Part shown: one piece after another, positions 1-9,360 of the stretch
Numbering within the stretch: the first letter of the stretch is position 1
Layout: each line of letters starts with the position of its first letter
Assembly: GCA_027596075.1 (NCBI GenBank)
Contig: JADGJC010000330.1
Span: 1-42,038, forward strand
Origin: Rhizophlyctis rosea
Taxonomy: Eukaryota > Chytridiomycota > Chytridiomycetes > Rhizophlyctidales > Rhizophlyctidaceae
DNA: 42,038 bases
Reading direction: 5' to 3'
Notes under the pieces: generated by a model
The model's input: the letters and a program-made list of their open reading frames with translations, nothing else
What the model was told of the DNA's origin: nothing
The model's database searches: none
Made by a program: the position numbers and the translations under genes

Positions 1-1287
1 AGACCGTCACACTCACTGACGAAGAACGGCACGTTCTTAGCCCAGGATTTGGCCATCATGCGGATGGGTTGGCCTCGGAGGTATTGGAGGAGGTTGATGT
101 TGATGCCGAGGGTTAGGTCGAAGGTGTTCAGGTCGATGAAGGGGGCGAAGATCTGTGCGCGGGTGGGAGGAGTTAGAAATGCGTTTGATGAGATGACGAG
201 TTTACGGGTGAAACGACGAAAGGAATTCGGAGGTTTGTGAACAAATGTGGCCAACAAACAGCATAAAGAGGGGGAAGAAGAACCAAAAAACAAGGGAGGC
301 ACGCTTTTCAAGAAAGGGACAGGGAGATAGGGTGCACTGAAGTCGCCGGAAAATGACGTCTCACCTCAAAGTTGTACACATAATCAGGCTTGAAAACAAA
401 CCTCTCCCTCGCCTTCTGTTTCTGGAAATACTTTCGTCTCTCCGCAATACCATCAGGCGGGAAAGCGTCCTCACCCAACTCGTCCAGCATCAATGTCGTA
501 TCCTCCTGAAGCTCATTCTCCCCCGCCCACACCCACTTTGTCAACAGCTCCGTGGGCGAGGGCTTCGTGGTGACTTTACTAGTCGGTGTTGATACTTCCC
601 ACGCCGGGTTCTTAGGAACGCTGGTATCCGGGCCGACGGTGCCAACTTTAGAGGTCTTAGAAGAAGTGGAAGAAATGGATCCCTTCTCGGAGGCCGTGTC
701 AGCTTTAGTGTCGGCGGGGTGGACGTTGGAAAGAGGGGTTGTTGCTTTTTGAACATTTACGATGTTCATGGAGCAAAGAAGCGGGGAGTATAGCCATGGG
801 GTGTCGCTGTAGATGTCCGTTTTGAGGGCTGGGTCGATGACATTGGCAAATTTGATGGCGAGCCAGGATCCAGTTGGGGGACTGACTTTTTTTGGGAACT
901 CTGCTCCGAAAAGTAGGTCTTCGGCCGTATATTCCTGTTAAGCGGATTTCAATATTCGATCTGAGGCAATCCAAAAGTGCAACCACAGTTCTATATGGCA
1001 ATACAAACATGCTTAAAACGGCCCGAAAGCTGGACCGCAAACAGCCTCTTCTTTGTGCCAAAATACTCCTCTGACTGCTTCGGTGCCGACCCGTCTGGGG
1101 TGTACCCACGAAAGTCCTTGATCCTTACGCAGACGTGTCCAACAAAGTAAGGGCTATCGATGAAGTGCGGGTTTGTCTCGTCGTTTGGGTTGGCTATGAC
1201 GAGTTTATCGACTGACGGCCCCACCCGCACCCGAAGCTTTCTCTCTCCAACCGCGGCGCTGCCCGATGCGCCGAATAGATAGTCCAT
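1..1287 (-). CDS. DUF1769 family protein, 3' end cut by window edge
   Basis: Three exons on the minus strand: 1287-1009, 934-365 and 152-1 (continuing out of the window). All junctions are phase 0 with GT-AG ends. The first exon encodes a motif like VGPSVDKLVIANPNDETNPH followed by FIDSPYFVGHVCVRIKDFRG. The second opens with EYTAEDLLFG and contains WLAIKFANVIDP and TPWLYSPLLCSMN. The third restarts at IFAPFIDLNTFDLTLGIN and carries QPIRMMAKSWAKNVPFF. I recognise this order as the fungal DUF1769 family, whose biochemical role is not known to me. A low-complexity Ser/Thr/Pro-rich insert sits in exon 2 before the conserved KPDYVYNFE block. Start at 1287 is the first Met before the conserved region. 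About 330 residues are visible. Confidence 0.82.
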
Positions 1288-2215
1288 AACTGATTAGCGA
1301 CGAAAGAGGTATAAGGGCACTTTTGAGGTCCTAAAGTGCTAATAGTTCGATAGGGTGCTGCGGTACGCGTCCCAAGGTTCCGGATTGAGTTGCTGTAAGG
1401 TACGATGAGCGACCAAATTAGACGCCAGAAGCACCCGCTTTGACACCCACCTGCTACAGGTTAGCCGGCCTCGTTTGCTGTTTGTGAGAGGTTGTGAGAG
1501 TGTTCCCTGTGTGACGATTTGAGATGTTGTCCCTTTTGACTGCGGATGACTGACAGAGAGTGTGGGAAGATTGCGGAGTAAGTTTCTGCAGACTACGAGG
1601 TGGAGGTGGCCCCAAATGGATGAGCTCATATCACGATTTCATGGCATGGGTGGGTGGGTTCTGCTGGTTCTTGGGTCTTGTGATGGAAACACCCAAATTA
1701 CACATGACACACTATGACTCATTGTGCATAGGACCCTTGAATATGGGCAGACTGCAGTGCAGTGCCCCTGGATGGCTAAGCCTCACATGGTCTTTCCACC
1801 ATCTTCGTGCTTGGGAAAAGACTCGACTCTTTTGTGCACTGCACTGCAAACAACTGCTGCTAAGAGTTTTCGCTGATCCTGTTGGTCAACACTCAAAGAC
1901 CCCAAACTCTGTCTATCCTTGAAACCACCCTGCACACGGGTGGTGGCTATCCTTATTCACTCACAACTCTCACTACGACAGGCCCCTGACACTCAAATTT
2001 GAAAACACTTGCAAACCCCCCACACAACCCGCCGTTTCACCCAACTTTCCCACCCCCACCCAATTCTGATCTCCTTCTAGCACGAGATCTTTTGTGACCT
2101 TTGATAACCTTCGTAGACACATATCCAGTAGGTTCAACCTCGTTTGCAGTCGATTTCAACCTCTCTGTACCCTTCTCTTGCGCTTTCTCATAGTTTGTGG
2201 GCCTATATAGAAACA
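1288..2215. other. Divergent intergenic region between the DUF1769 and Caprin-like genes
   Basis: About 930 bp between two outward-facing start codons, presumably holding both promoters. Short open frames on both strands lack codon structure or recognisable motifs. Pyrimidine-rich tracts at about 2030-2090 and 2155-2190 precede the Caprin-like start. The TATATAG at 2204-2210 is too close to the ATG to act as a normal TATA box. I see no RNA gene here. Confidence 0.5.
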
Positions 2216-3986
2216 ATGTTGCAAGCCGCGACTCTCACTCCCTCCGAAATCACCCCTCCCCCTACGGAAAAGCTGTCACGGAAAGCTCGGCGTGCTGCGG
2301 CCGCACGAGCTGCCGCGGCTGCGTCGGGAGAGCTCTCGCCGCCTTCACCTATCGGGGCAACAGATTCGGCGGTCTCACTGGACTCGATCGGGTTGTCGGA
2401 GGACCAAACGGACAAGAAGAACCCTTACATAGAAGCTATCAACAAACGGTTGCGAACTCTGAAGAAGCGTCTGGTGAGACGAGGAAACCGCAGCCTTCAA
2501 CATATGTGCGCCGTCATAACCTGGTCTTTCCATTTAGGCAAAGGTTGAGAAATACGAGCAAGAGGACAGCATCTCGCTGAACCCAGATCAGATTGTGGCA
2601 ATCGACAGGAAGCCAGAGGTTGTTGCGGCAGTGAAAGAACTGGAAGATGTCTTCAAGGCTCTCTCTGTCGTCGAGTTGGAGGTCAGTAACCTCACGTGGG
2701 TGTCTGGACTTCAGTTTCATGTAACTCCAGCCTCACAATACGGCGTTGTTTTGATTTCGATGGTTAGGAAGCACGAGCTGCGAGAATCGAGCAGGAGGCA
2801 AGGGAGGCAGCGAAGCAGGTCGAGATTGCGAGAGCAGAACAGAACGCTAAGGTTCGAAGATCCCATTTTGTGAGGTGAAACAACCTAGGCATACTTACAG
2901 TATACTTTCCGATTGCAGGCTGCTGCAGACGAGCATTTGCGTGAGCTGATCAAACTCCTACATCTGTGGGACGTTCCCCTCTCATGCAATGCTCCAATTC
3001 CACACTCTCTAAGCGAAGAACAGTGCAATGCGATTGCCTATTTCCGAGCAATGACGACTGGTGCTGGCAGGGTCATCAATGAGTACGTTTGGGTCGATGC
3101 TTGTGCCACTCTGGTTCTGCTTACATTGATTTCGTCTCACAGCGTGGAGTCTTTGGTCGAGAACTCGGGTACCTTCATCAAGAAGTATTTGGACCGATCC
3201 CCAGAGTCGGTCTTCAGTGCCATTTCCTACGCGGAATTGTACGACTTGATTTCAAACATCCTTTTCCCTCCTCCACCCCCGAAGTTCGGTCAGGAAGATG
3301 ACCTGCCTGAGAATCACGACCAAGATTACACTACGGAAGACCCGTCGTCGGCTGAATTCGAGGAAGGCGCCGACTCGGTGACCCCGGAGGTGGCGTCAGC
3401 GGGAGGCGCCCAGATCAGCTTCTTCAATCCTAGTGAAGTATTGGGTGAGCGCTAAATCATATTGGTGGGGTCAATTCAGGAGGATTTTGCTGATTTTGGT
3501 TCGTGCATCACACAAGGTGTGGAACAAGTGATCACTCAGGAAGTGAAGTTGTCGACCGAGATCACTCAAGACGATTCCGTGGTGGAAACAGTGACAGAAA
3601 CGACCACCATTGTCACGACGACGGAATTGAGCATCCCAGCTGCTGGCGTGGACGCTCACGTGAACGAAGCGAGCGCGTTGGCGGCGCACGTCGGTGGTGA
3701 GGAAGAAGCGGCAAATGTCGAGCCGGCGCAGAATGGTGGCTCGGCGGAGGCAGTTGGTGCTCAGCCTGCAGTCAACGGCACCGGGGGAGCGCGCGGTGGG
3801 AGGGGATCCAGGCGTAGGAGGAGCGGAACGGGCCGGGGAGGGCAAGGTGGCATCCCCAATGGGCAACCACGGGGCGACTACCGGAACGCGCAAGGGCAGC
3901 ACCCCCACGCCCGTCATCAAGGTCAAGGCCAAGGCGCTCACCCAGGCGCCAACGGCAGGCCTAACCAGCCCCGTCCACAGAAATGA
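2216..3986 (+). CDS. Caprin-like RNA-binding protein
   Basis: Six exons: 2216-2473, 2538-2681, 2768-2851, 2919-3082, 3143-3444, 3517-3986, giving 473 residues. Residues about 68-240 resemble the conserved N-terminal helical/dimerisation region of Caprin proteins: NPYIEAINKRLRTLKKRL, then KYEQEDSISLNPDQ, then ELEDVFKALSVVELE, a charged coiled coil (EARAARIEQEAREAAKQ), and HLRELIKLLHLWDVP. The middle is acidic. The C-terminus (about 405-473) is Gly/Arg/Gln-rich with RGG-like runs, as in Caprin, where it binds RNA. Family knowledge: Caprins bind mRNA and promote stress-granule assembly with G3BP; that role is inferred here. The acceptor at 3516 was chosen over a nearer CAG at 3479 because only it preserves the frame. 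The intron at 3083-3142 is 60 nt and also open, so it could be retained. Confidence 0.72.
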
Positions 3987-4356
3987 GTAAGGGTTCTCTT
4001 GAAGGCTTGCTTCACGGTGTGCATGGAGCGGCGCAGGAAAGCAGTTTTACATAGGGGTTGTTGTACATAGCGTCGTGTGTAGCTGTTGTAGCATAGTGCA
4101 TTTGAATAGAATCACTGTCTCTATCCTCAACCTGTCCTTCCGGTCAAAACGCTTCAAGAACAACTTCGGGGCGTTTCTTGAAGATTGCAATTATTTTACA
4201 ATGTATTGAAGAACTATGCGCACAGCAAGACAGGCTTTGAGCCTGCTTTGAGCTTTTTGAAAACAATCTACATAAAACAATCTAAGTCAAACATTATGAC
4301 ACAACCAAGCTGCCTATCTACCTACACACCAAACCTATCTACCACCACACCAAAAC
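3987..4356. other. Convergent 3' intergenic region
   Basis: Lies between the stop codons of two convergent genes and should contain both 3' untranslated regions. The first half is mixed sequence following the Caprin-like stop; the second half is A/C-rich. No open frame or RNA fold stands out. Confidence 0.4.
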
Positions 4357-6636
4357 CTAATGCTTCTTCCCAACCCTAGCAGCCTTCATACTAACCGTCT
4401 TACTCAACCCCTTAAACTTCCTCTCCTCCTTCCTACTCATCCTAACTCTATCCCTAGTCCCCTTGCCCCCCTCCCAATACCCCCTCCCCCCACCCCTCGT
4501 AACCTCCCTCCCACACACACACGTCTTCTCAGCACTATAAACCTGCTCCCTCGAACAAAACCCACACACCATCCGCGTAGCCCACTGCATCTCATGCGTA
4601 TCTTTCTTCTGCTGTTCGTGGCATATATCGCAGGGGTAGAGTTTACCGCAGCAGGGGAAGCGGAAGTAGCGGTAGGAGCGTTTGTAGTGGGGGCATGTGC
4701 CGTTTTGGGGGAGGGGTGTGTCGTGGGATAAGGTAATCTCGTCTTTGGGTTTGCGTTTGCGTTTGGGGAGAGCGGAGGAGGAGGAGGTTAGGGCTTCGGC
4801 TTGGGCGCGGACGAATTTAACGTCTTCGATGCGGAGGGTGAGGCGTTTACCGCAGTGGTGGCAGGAAGTGACGATAGCGCGGCCTCGGACGACGGATTTC
4901 ATTAGACGGTTGGGAGGTTGTTTCCTCTCACACCCACCACACCAAGGATTAAAAGTGGACGGCAACAAATCAAACACCGCACAATTCACTAAATCCAATG
5001 CCCCCAAATTCGGGTTCTCCCTCGTCGCAAAAGAAGGACGGAAGCGTACCCCAAGCTCGGCACCACACTTCTCGCAAGGATACCAGTGTTCTTTTTGGTG
5101 TTGGTGGTCGGCGGGGAGGTTTGTTATGTCGAATGTGTGTTTGCATTTTGTGCAGCGGAGGGTGAGGGAGAGAGAGGTGCATTCGAGGATTTGAATGTGT
5201 TCTAGGAGGGGGTCGATGAGGCGGATTTGGGTTGCTAAGTTGCTGGCAGTCGAAGATACTGGTTTATTCGCAACACGAGTCGTAGAGTCATCGGAGACCA
5301 CTTGGTCATCACTACTACCCTCCTCGTCGCCATGTCCCTCTCCATCCACCCCATCACCCGACGCCAACCCCTCCCCATCCTCTTCCTCAGACTCCTCCTC
5401 ACTAAACGACCCCTCATCCGTCTCATCACTCCCGCCCCCCCCCCCGACCGGAATCCCATAATAAAACACCCGATCACCATCCCTCTCCTTCCGATGCACC
5501 TCAACACCCACCAACTCCTCCTTCTCCCTTCCCCTACTCTCGACCTCCTCACCACCCTTCACACCCTGCCCACTCGCAGCATTACTAACAAACGTGATAG
5601 GCCCCGCAGATTCCGGAGCCTTAGCCAACAACTCCTCCAAATTCCGATCCAACCAATTCAACATAGCCAAAAGCGAAACCCTCGCACCCAACGACTTCCT
5701 CCCCCAAGCCTTCTCAATATTCCGCGCAAAGTCCGCCGGAATCTCCTTATTCAGCACGCGAATCTCCGAAGGAGTGATAGGATACGTAGACGGAACAATA
5801 ATATGCAGACGTAACGATTCCAGCTCGTAAGGAAAGTCCGGATCCGTTGGGACGATGCCAATTTGGACGGTGCTGGCTTTTGAATCGGATGAGATGACGC
5901 GGTAGCCGGTGGGTGTGTAGCGACGCTCTAGTTGTTGGAGCTCCATTTCGCGGGTTATTTGGGCTCGTTCGACGGGGTCGGAGGTTTCTTGTAGTTGGGT
6001 TTCAAGGGATTTGGGTTGGGGACGGGATACTGCTGGACGGGATACTGCAGGACGTGTGGTTGGGGTTTTTTGGACGGGACGGACTGGAGGGGCCGGCTTC
6101 TCAGCGGCAGGTTGCGGGGTGGTTACTAGAGGTGTGGAAACTGGGAGGGATGCAGGTTGATGTGAAGGCTTCTTTGGGGGAGAAGCGGAAGGAGTAGATC
6201 GGGCTGAAGGGGATGACTCAGCATCCCCACCCTTGGAAGGTTGATTTCGCCGTCTAGGTGGACGGCGGCGTCGGTTCCGTTCTGCCTTTTCCTCAGAAGA
6301 TTTCGTCGGTGAATTGGACTGGGATAGGGCTTCAGATCCCTCATGGGGGGCCTCCTGTTGTGGAATAGCAACATTCCGATCTACAGGCTGTTCAACACCA
6401 TTCTCATCAGACACCTGCACCTCAGGCCCACCCACACCGGAATCATCCTTCTTCTGCCGCGGAGGCACATGCCGGAACCGACACTCGGCACCAGCCCTAC
6501 AACCTCCGGACGAGTTAAAGAATCTGCAGACGGGCGGTCTCCGCTGCCCACTCTTCGCTTTCGGGGTCAAGGGCTTTGCTTCTGGGGAAGGAGATATGGA
6601 CTGGGTGGATATTGCTGGTGCAGAGTCAAGGGACAT
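4357..6636 (-). CDS. CCCH plus RWD-like plus CHY zinc-finger protein
   Basis: Uninterrupted 759-codon frame. Residues 37-57 form a CCCH zinc finger (C-x8-C-x5-C-x3-H, starting VCRFFNSSGGCR). A low-complexity Pro/Ser/Arg linker follows. Around residues 225-345 is a segment resembling an RWD fold (YTPTGYRVISSD, FPYELESLRLHIIVPSTYP, ARNIEKAW). A Gly/Glu/Asp-rich acidic stretch covers about 390-450. Further CxxC pairs (CTKCKHTF, CEKCGAEL, CGGCERKQ, CHHCGKRL) lead to a C-terminal CHY zinc finger near residues 635-700 with CPHYKRSYRYFRFPCCGK, CDICHEQ and CGFCSREQ. CHY fingers occur in yeast Hot13 and in larger fungal proteins of this architecture; the molecular role is unknown. The CCCH finger suggests RNA contact (inference). 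No intron, unlike its neighbours. Confidence 0.85.
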   Translation of the reverse strand: MSLDSAPAISTQSISPSPEAKPLTPKAKSGQRRPPVCRFFNSSGGCRAGAECRFRHVPPRQKKDDSGVGGPEVQVSDENGVEQPVDRNVAIPQQEAPHEGSEALSQSNSPTKSSEEKAERNRRRRPPRRRNQPSKGGDAESSPSARSTPSASPPKKPSHQPASLPVSTPLVTTPQPAAEKPAPPVRPVQKTPTTRPAVSRPAVSRPQPKSLETQLQETSDPVERAQITREMELQQLERRYTPTGYRVISSDSKASTVQIGIVPTDPDFPYELESLRLHIIVPSTYPITPSEIRVLNKEIPADFARNIEKAWGRKSLGARVSLLAMLNWLDRNLEELLAKAPESAGPITFVSNAASGQGVKGGEEVESRGREKEELVGVEVHRKERDGDRVFYYGIPVGGGGGSDETDEGSFSEEESEEEDGEGLASGDGVDGEGHGDEEGSSDDQVVSDDSTTRVANKPVSSTASNLATQIRLIDPLLEHIQILECTSLSLTLRCTKCKHTFDITNLPADHQHQKEHWYPCEKCGAELGVRFRPSFATRENPNLGALDLVNCAVFDLLPSTFNPWCGGCERKQPPNRLMKSVVRGRAIVTSCHHCGKRLTLRIEDVKFVRAQAEALTSSSSALPKRKRKPKDEITLSHDTPLPQNGTCPHYKRSYRYFRFPCCGKLYPCDICHEQQKKDTHEMQWATRMVCGFCSREQVYSAEKTCVCGREVTRGGGRGYWEGGKGTRDRVRMSRKEERKFKGLSKTVSMKAARVGKKH

Positions 6637-7150
6637 ACTAGACGCGGAAGCAGAAGCGGTTCCTGTGACGGTAAGTATGGTGAATGTGTTTTCGGAGGGT
6701 TGAAAGGTGGGGGGCTGGAACTAGCAGCTGCGGAATGCGTGTGACCCTGTAAAACACACAAATGAAAGCTGATATGAAGTTTCCTAGTAGCAAGCACCTA
6801 ATATTGCGGTGTGGACAGCGGGGAAACGAGAGTGCATGCGAACTTCTTATAGGAAATGTTGCTTGCCCGGCAAGATTGTCAGTTGAACTTCCACAAGGGA
6901 AGGAGGGGGAGCCTGGGCCATGGCCGCCACGGATGCCAGGTCCTGTTTGGTGGCACTTGCACTTCCGGTTTGGTGACTTGACCTCATTCGCGAATTTTTG
7001 CTTTCGTCATCAAGGAGTGTGGCTTGGTCCGTGGTCAAGTCACAATTGCAATTGGGAAGATGGGACTCGGTGCCGTTCTGCCGTTGCCCGTTGCCTGCTA
7101 AACTCTCGCTCATTCCCGAACCATACTTTCATCTGTTGCTGCAACAAGCT
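6637..7150. other. Upstream region of the CHY-finger gene
   Basis: About 500 bp without a credible gene. It holds the 5' flank of the minus-strand zinc-finger gene and then leads into hairpin array A. Short open frames on both strands show no motif. A degenerate tail of a repeat module begins at its right edge. Confidence 0.4.
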
Positions 7151-7585
7151 TAGATGGATGTCTCACCGCTACAATTCCGCGAAGGTGGTGGGCGTGTCGC
7201 AGAGCTACCCCCAGCATCCGCTGGTCACCTGGGGTTATGGTGGATGGATGTCTTACCGCTCTGTGTACAAAGTATCGAACTGAGCTAAACCCAGCGTCCG
7301 CTGGTCACCTGGGGTTACGGTGGATGGATGTCTTACCGCTCAGTTCATTGCACGATCCTTTGTGGGCTCAATCTTTGGATGTCCGGGTATTCTGGTTGTG
7401 ACACATGGCAGAGCTAGTCTCAGCGTCCGCTGGTCAACTGGGGTGAAGGTGGATGGATATCTCACCGCTCTGCTGATGGTCCAACTTTGGGTACCGCAAA
7501 TAGCATCTCATATGCCATGGCCATCTTTTGGCGTCCGAGGGTTAACCAGAGCGATGGGAAATGGATATCTTCGCCGTGGCATATG
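7151..7585 (+). repeat. Hairpin-module array A (four modules plus one fragment)
   Basis: Modules A1-A4 share an outer stem, a short joint, an inner hairpin with a 14-nt loop beginning CRTCCG, a joint with ATGG/GGATG steps, and the closing outer strand. A1: outer 7198-7205 with 7258-7265, inner 7209-7214 with 7229-7234. A2: outer 7277-7285 with 7338-7346 (GAACTGAGC with GCTCAGTTC, perfect 9 bp), inner 7290-7294 with 7309-7313. A3: outer 7408-7414 with 7467-7473, inner 7419-7423 with 7438-7442. A4: outer 7509-7521 with 7573-7585 (13 bp, one G-T), inner 7526-7531 with 7546-7551. A partial right half lies at 7151-7170. Orientation is assigned by convention only. Positions were read directly from the sequence; function is unknown. 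Confidence 0.8.
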
Positions 7586-8050
7586 GAGATGCTCACATGT
7601 TTGGAGCAGTGGAGCACGGTTTACATGACAGTTTACTAATACATGTCGCCCCGTCAATACTTGCAGCTGGGGCGAATGTGCCTCCCAAACCGCCCGGCAC
7701 GGAACAAGGTTGGCCAAATTTGAATAATCGATGCTTATCAGCACGTGAGTACCACAGAACAAACCTCAATGCTCAAAAATATTCCATAATTGACCCCATC
7801 TTTGCATACTGTCCGCTAGCATTATAATATTCTCGGATATATTCTCATCCACGTCTATTGCACCTAACATCAAAAGCGTGCCATCCACCTCCTTCCATCT
7901 GTCCGCGCTATCATCGGCTCCCTCGTCGTTGCCATTTTCACCTACTGAGAACGCTGTGCTCTCTCTAGACCCGCAACCAGAAGCCTGCTTCCTCCCAGTA
8001 AATCCCTTCACTAATGGTAAGCATCAACCCCCTATTTAGACGGATTTAAT
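7586..8050. other. Spacer between the two hairpin arrays
   Basis: No convincing gene. Plus-strand frames near 7830-8020 are open and Ser/Pro-rich, and end at a GTAAGC that could be a splice donor, so a decayed or unrecognised exon cannot be excluded. No known motif is visible on either strand. Confidence 0.3.
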
Positions 8051-8502
8051 AGAGCTACACGCCGTGCAACGACAACTCCGGCATCTGCGGATAACTAGAG
8101 CCATGGTGGATGAATTTCCTCCGTCTTGTACATACCACTGGTATTGGTGCAACCTCAGCCTCTGCGGATAACTGAGGCCATGGTGGATGAATTTCCTCCG
8201 CACCGATTCTGTAAAAGGTGGTGAGGCGTATCACATAGCTAGTCCCAGCGTCCGCGGATAACTGGGCTGATGCTTGATGAATTTCTTCCGCTCTGCGTAC
8301 GGGGGAATGAAGTGAGCTAGTCCCAGCGTCTGTGGATAACTGGGCTGATGGTCGATGAAATTTCTTCCGCTCGCTTCTACACACTTCCTTTGTGGGTTCA
8401 AATTATTGAAAGTCCGAATATCCAGGCTGTGATGCACGACAGAGCTAGTCCCGGCGTCTGCGGATAACTGGGCTGATGGTTGATGAATTTCTTCTGCTCT
8501 GT
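8051..8502 (+). repeat. Hairpin-module array B (five modules)
   Basis: Same architecture as array A but a distinct subfamily with a 13-nt loop of the type CGTCTGCGGATAA and a joint containing GATGAATTTC. B1: outer 8064-8073 with 8123-8131 (one bulge), inner 8076-8081 with 8095-8100 (one mismatch). B2: outer 8143-8150 with 8200-8207, inner 8153-8158 with 8172-8177 (CCTCAG with CTGAGG). B3: outer 8234-8239 with 8290-8295 (one mismatch), inner 8244-8248 with 8262-8266. B4: outer 8309-8317 with 8369-8377, inner 8322-8326 with 8340-8344. B5: outer 8439-8445 with 8496-8502, inner 8450-8454 with 8468-8472. The B4-B5 linker matches the A2-A3 linker (TCCTTTGTGGG and following), so the arrays share a larger ancestral unit. 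Confidence 0.82.
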
Positions 8503-9360
8503 GCTGCAGTTTTGGGTATTGTCGTTTTAAGGCCGCCACTACCTTATATTCTCTTACATTTTACTAATGCCATTTCCCACTCTACACTTGCGCATCCGGC
8601 TCCTACAAACGTCAATCAACCACACCTTCCAATATCTCGTAACCTTTTGAACTCCGACATCATGAAAATTTCGGACCCCAATGGCACATCAACGCTTTTC
8701 CACGGACCCGAGTATAAGGACAAACTCATTCTGGGGGATGCGTTTCATATCGAAGGGGGGGAGGGGGGAAGGGGGTGTATATGGAGGTGGAAATGTTAAT
8801 ATCATGAAGGGCAAGCGTTGGTTTCCATGACTTATGTTGGGGGTGCTTCGTGTGTAGTTCCTGTGTGCGTAACAATTGAACCACTGGCGGCGACGGTTGC
8901 GGGCTCCATACTCAGCACACTTGCCGAAACCGAGGAAAGTACCGAACTGATCGATTCATATTTGACTTGATCGTTTAGCTTATAGTAATGAGTTGGATTT
9001 TGAACTATGTATCCAGTATCCAGATGCAACCATCATAAACTTACACCGAGTTGATAACAATAATGTTTGCATACTTCATTCCGGAAGGAAAGAGCTTTCG
9101 CGTGTTACTTTTTGAATAGCACACTGAACCGACGTGCATAGTACTCGAGGAATTGGTGTGAGGAAAAGGGAAAGAATTGATTGCCACCGGCTTAGTCATC
9201 GGGCTGGAGCGAGCTCTGGAACATTTGGTTTCGTTGTTGGGGAGACGGTCCAGCAGAGGGGTAAACCCCTTTCATATGAATGGGTCTTGGAAGTTAGTAT
9301 GAGCATGCCCAACCACACTCGCCCCTACCACCCAGACAGCCATAAAACGATTTGTCAAAA
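8503..9360. other. Region with weak coding-like fragments, no defined gene
   Basis: Two plus-strand stretches look somewhat protein-like: about 8570-8790 (contains SDPNGTSTLFHGPEYKDKL and ILGDAFHIEGG) and about 8808-8969 (VSMTYVGGASCVVPVCVT, ending STELIDSYLT and a stop). They are in different frames with a G-rich run between them. They could be exons of one gene or relics, but I found no splice pair that joins them in frame and no start with support. The rest to 9360 includes the upstream flank of the next gene. Confidence 0.25.

Noticed and set aside
3083..3142. Retained 60-nt segment as coding in the Caprin-like gene
   Set aside because: It is open and a multiple of three, but has a clear GTACGT donor and TCACAG acceptor and its peptide breaks the helical core, so it is treated as an intron.
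4360..6744. Several plus-strand open frames over the CHY-finger gene
   Set aside because: They are antisense shadows of a biased-composition gene and contain no motif of their own.
7151..8502. CRISPR array
   Set aside because: Modules vary in spacing and sequence, have changing stems rather than identical repeats, lie in a eukaryotic gene context and have no Cas genes nearby.
7151..8502. Hammerhead ribozyme
   Set aside because: The joint contains CTGATGG and GATGAATTTC, which recall the hammerhead core, but the CTGANGA and GAAA elements are not in the right order around three helices and are not kept in array A.
8055..8539. Protein with repeated AEEIHQ...SADAGTS peptide on the minus strand of array B
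   Set aside because: It is the array's repeat read through in two frames. The helix-level covariation and lack of any frame conservation between modules argue against coding.
8476..8799. Secreted protein starting inside module B5 (MVDEFLLLCAAVLG...)
   Set aside because: The signal-like N-terminus is encoded by the repeat's joint and outer strand; the same bases recur in other modules without an open continuation.
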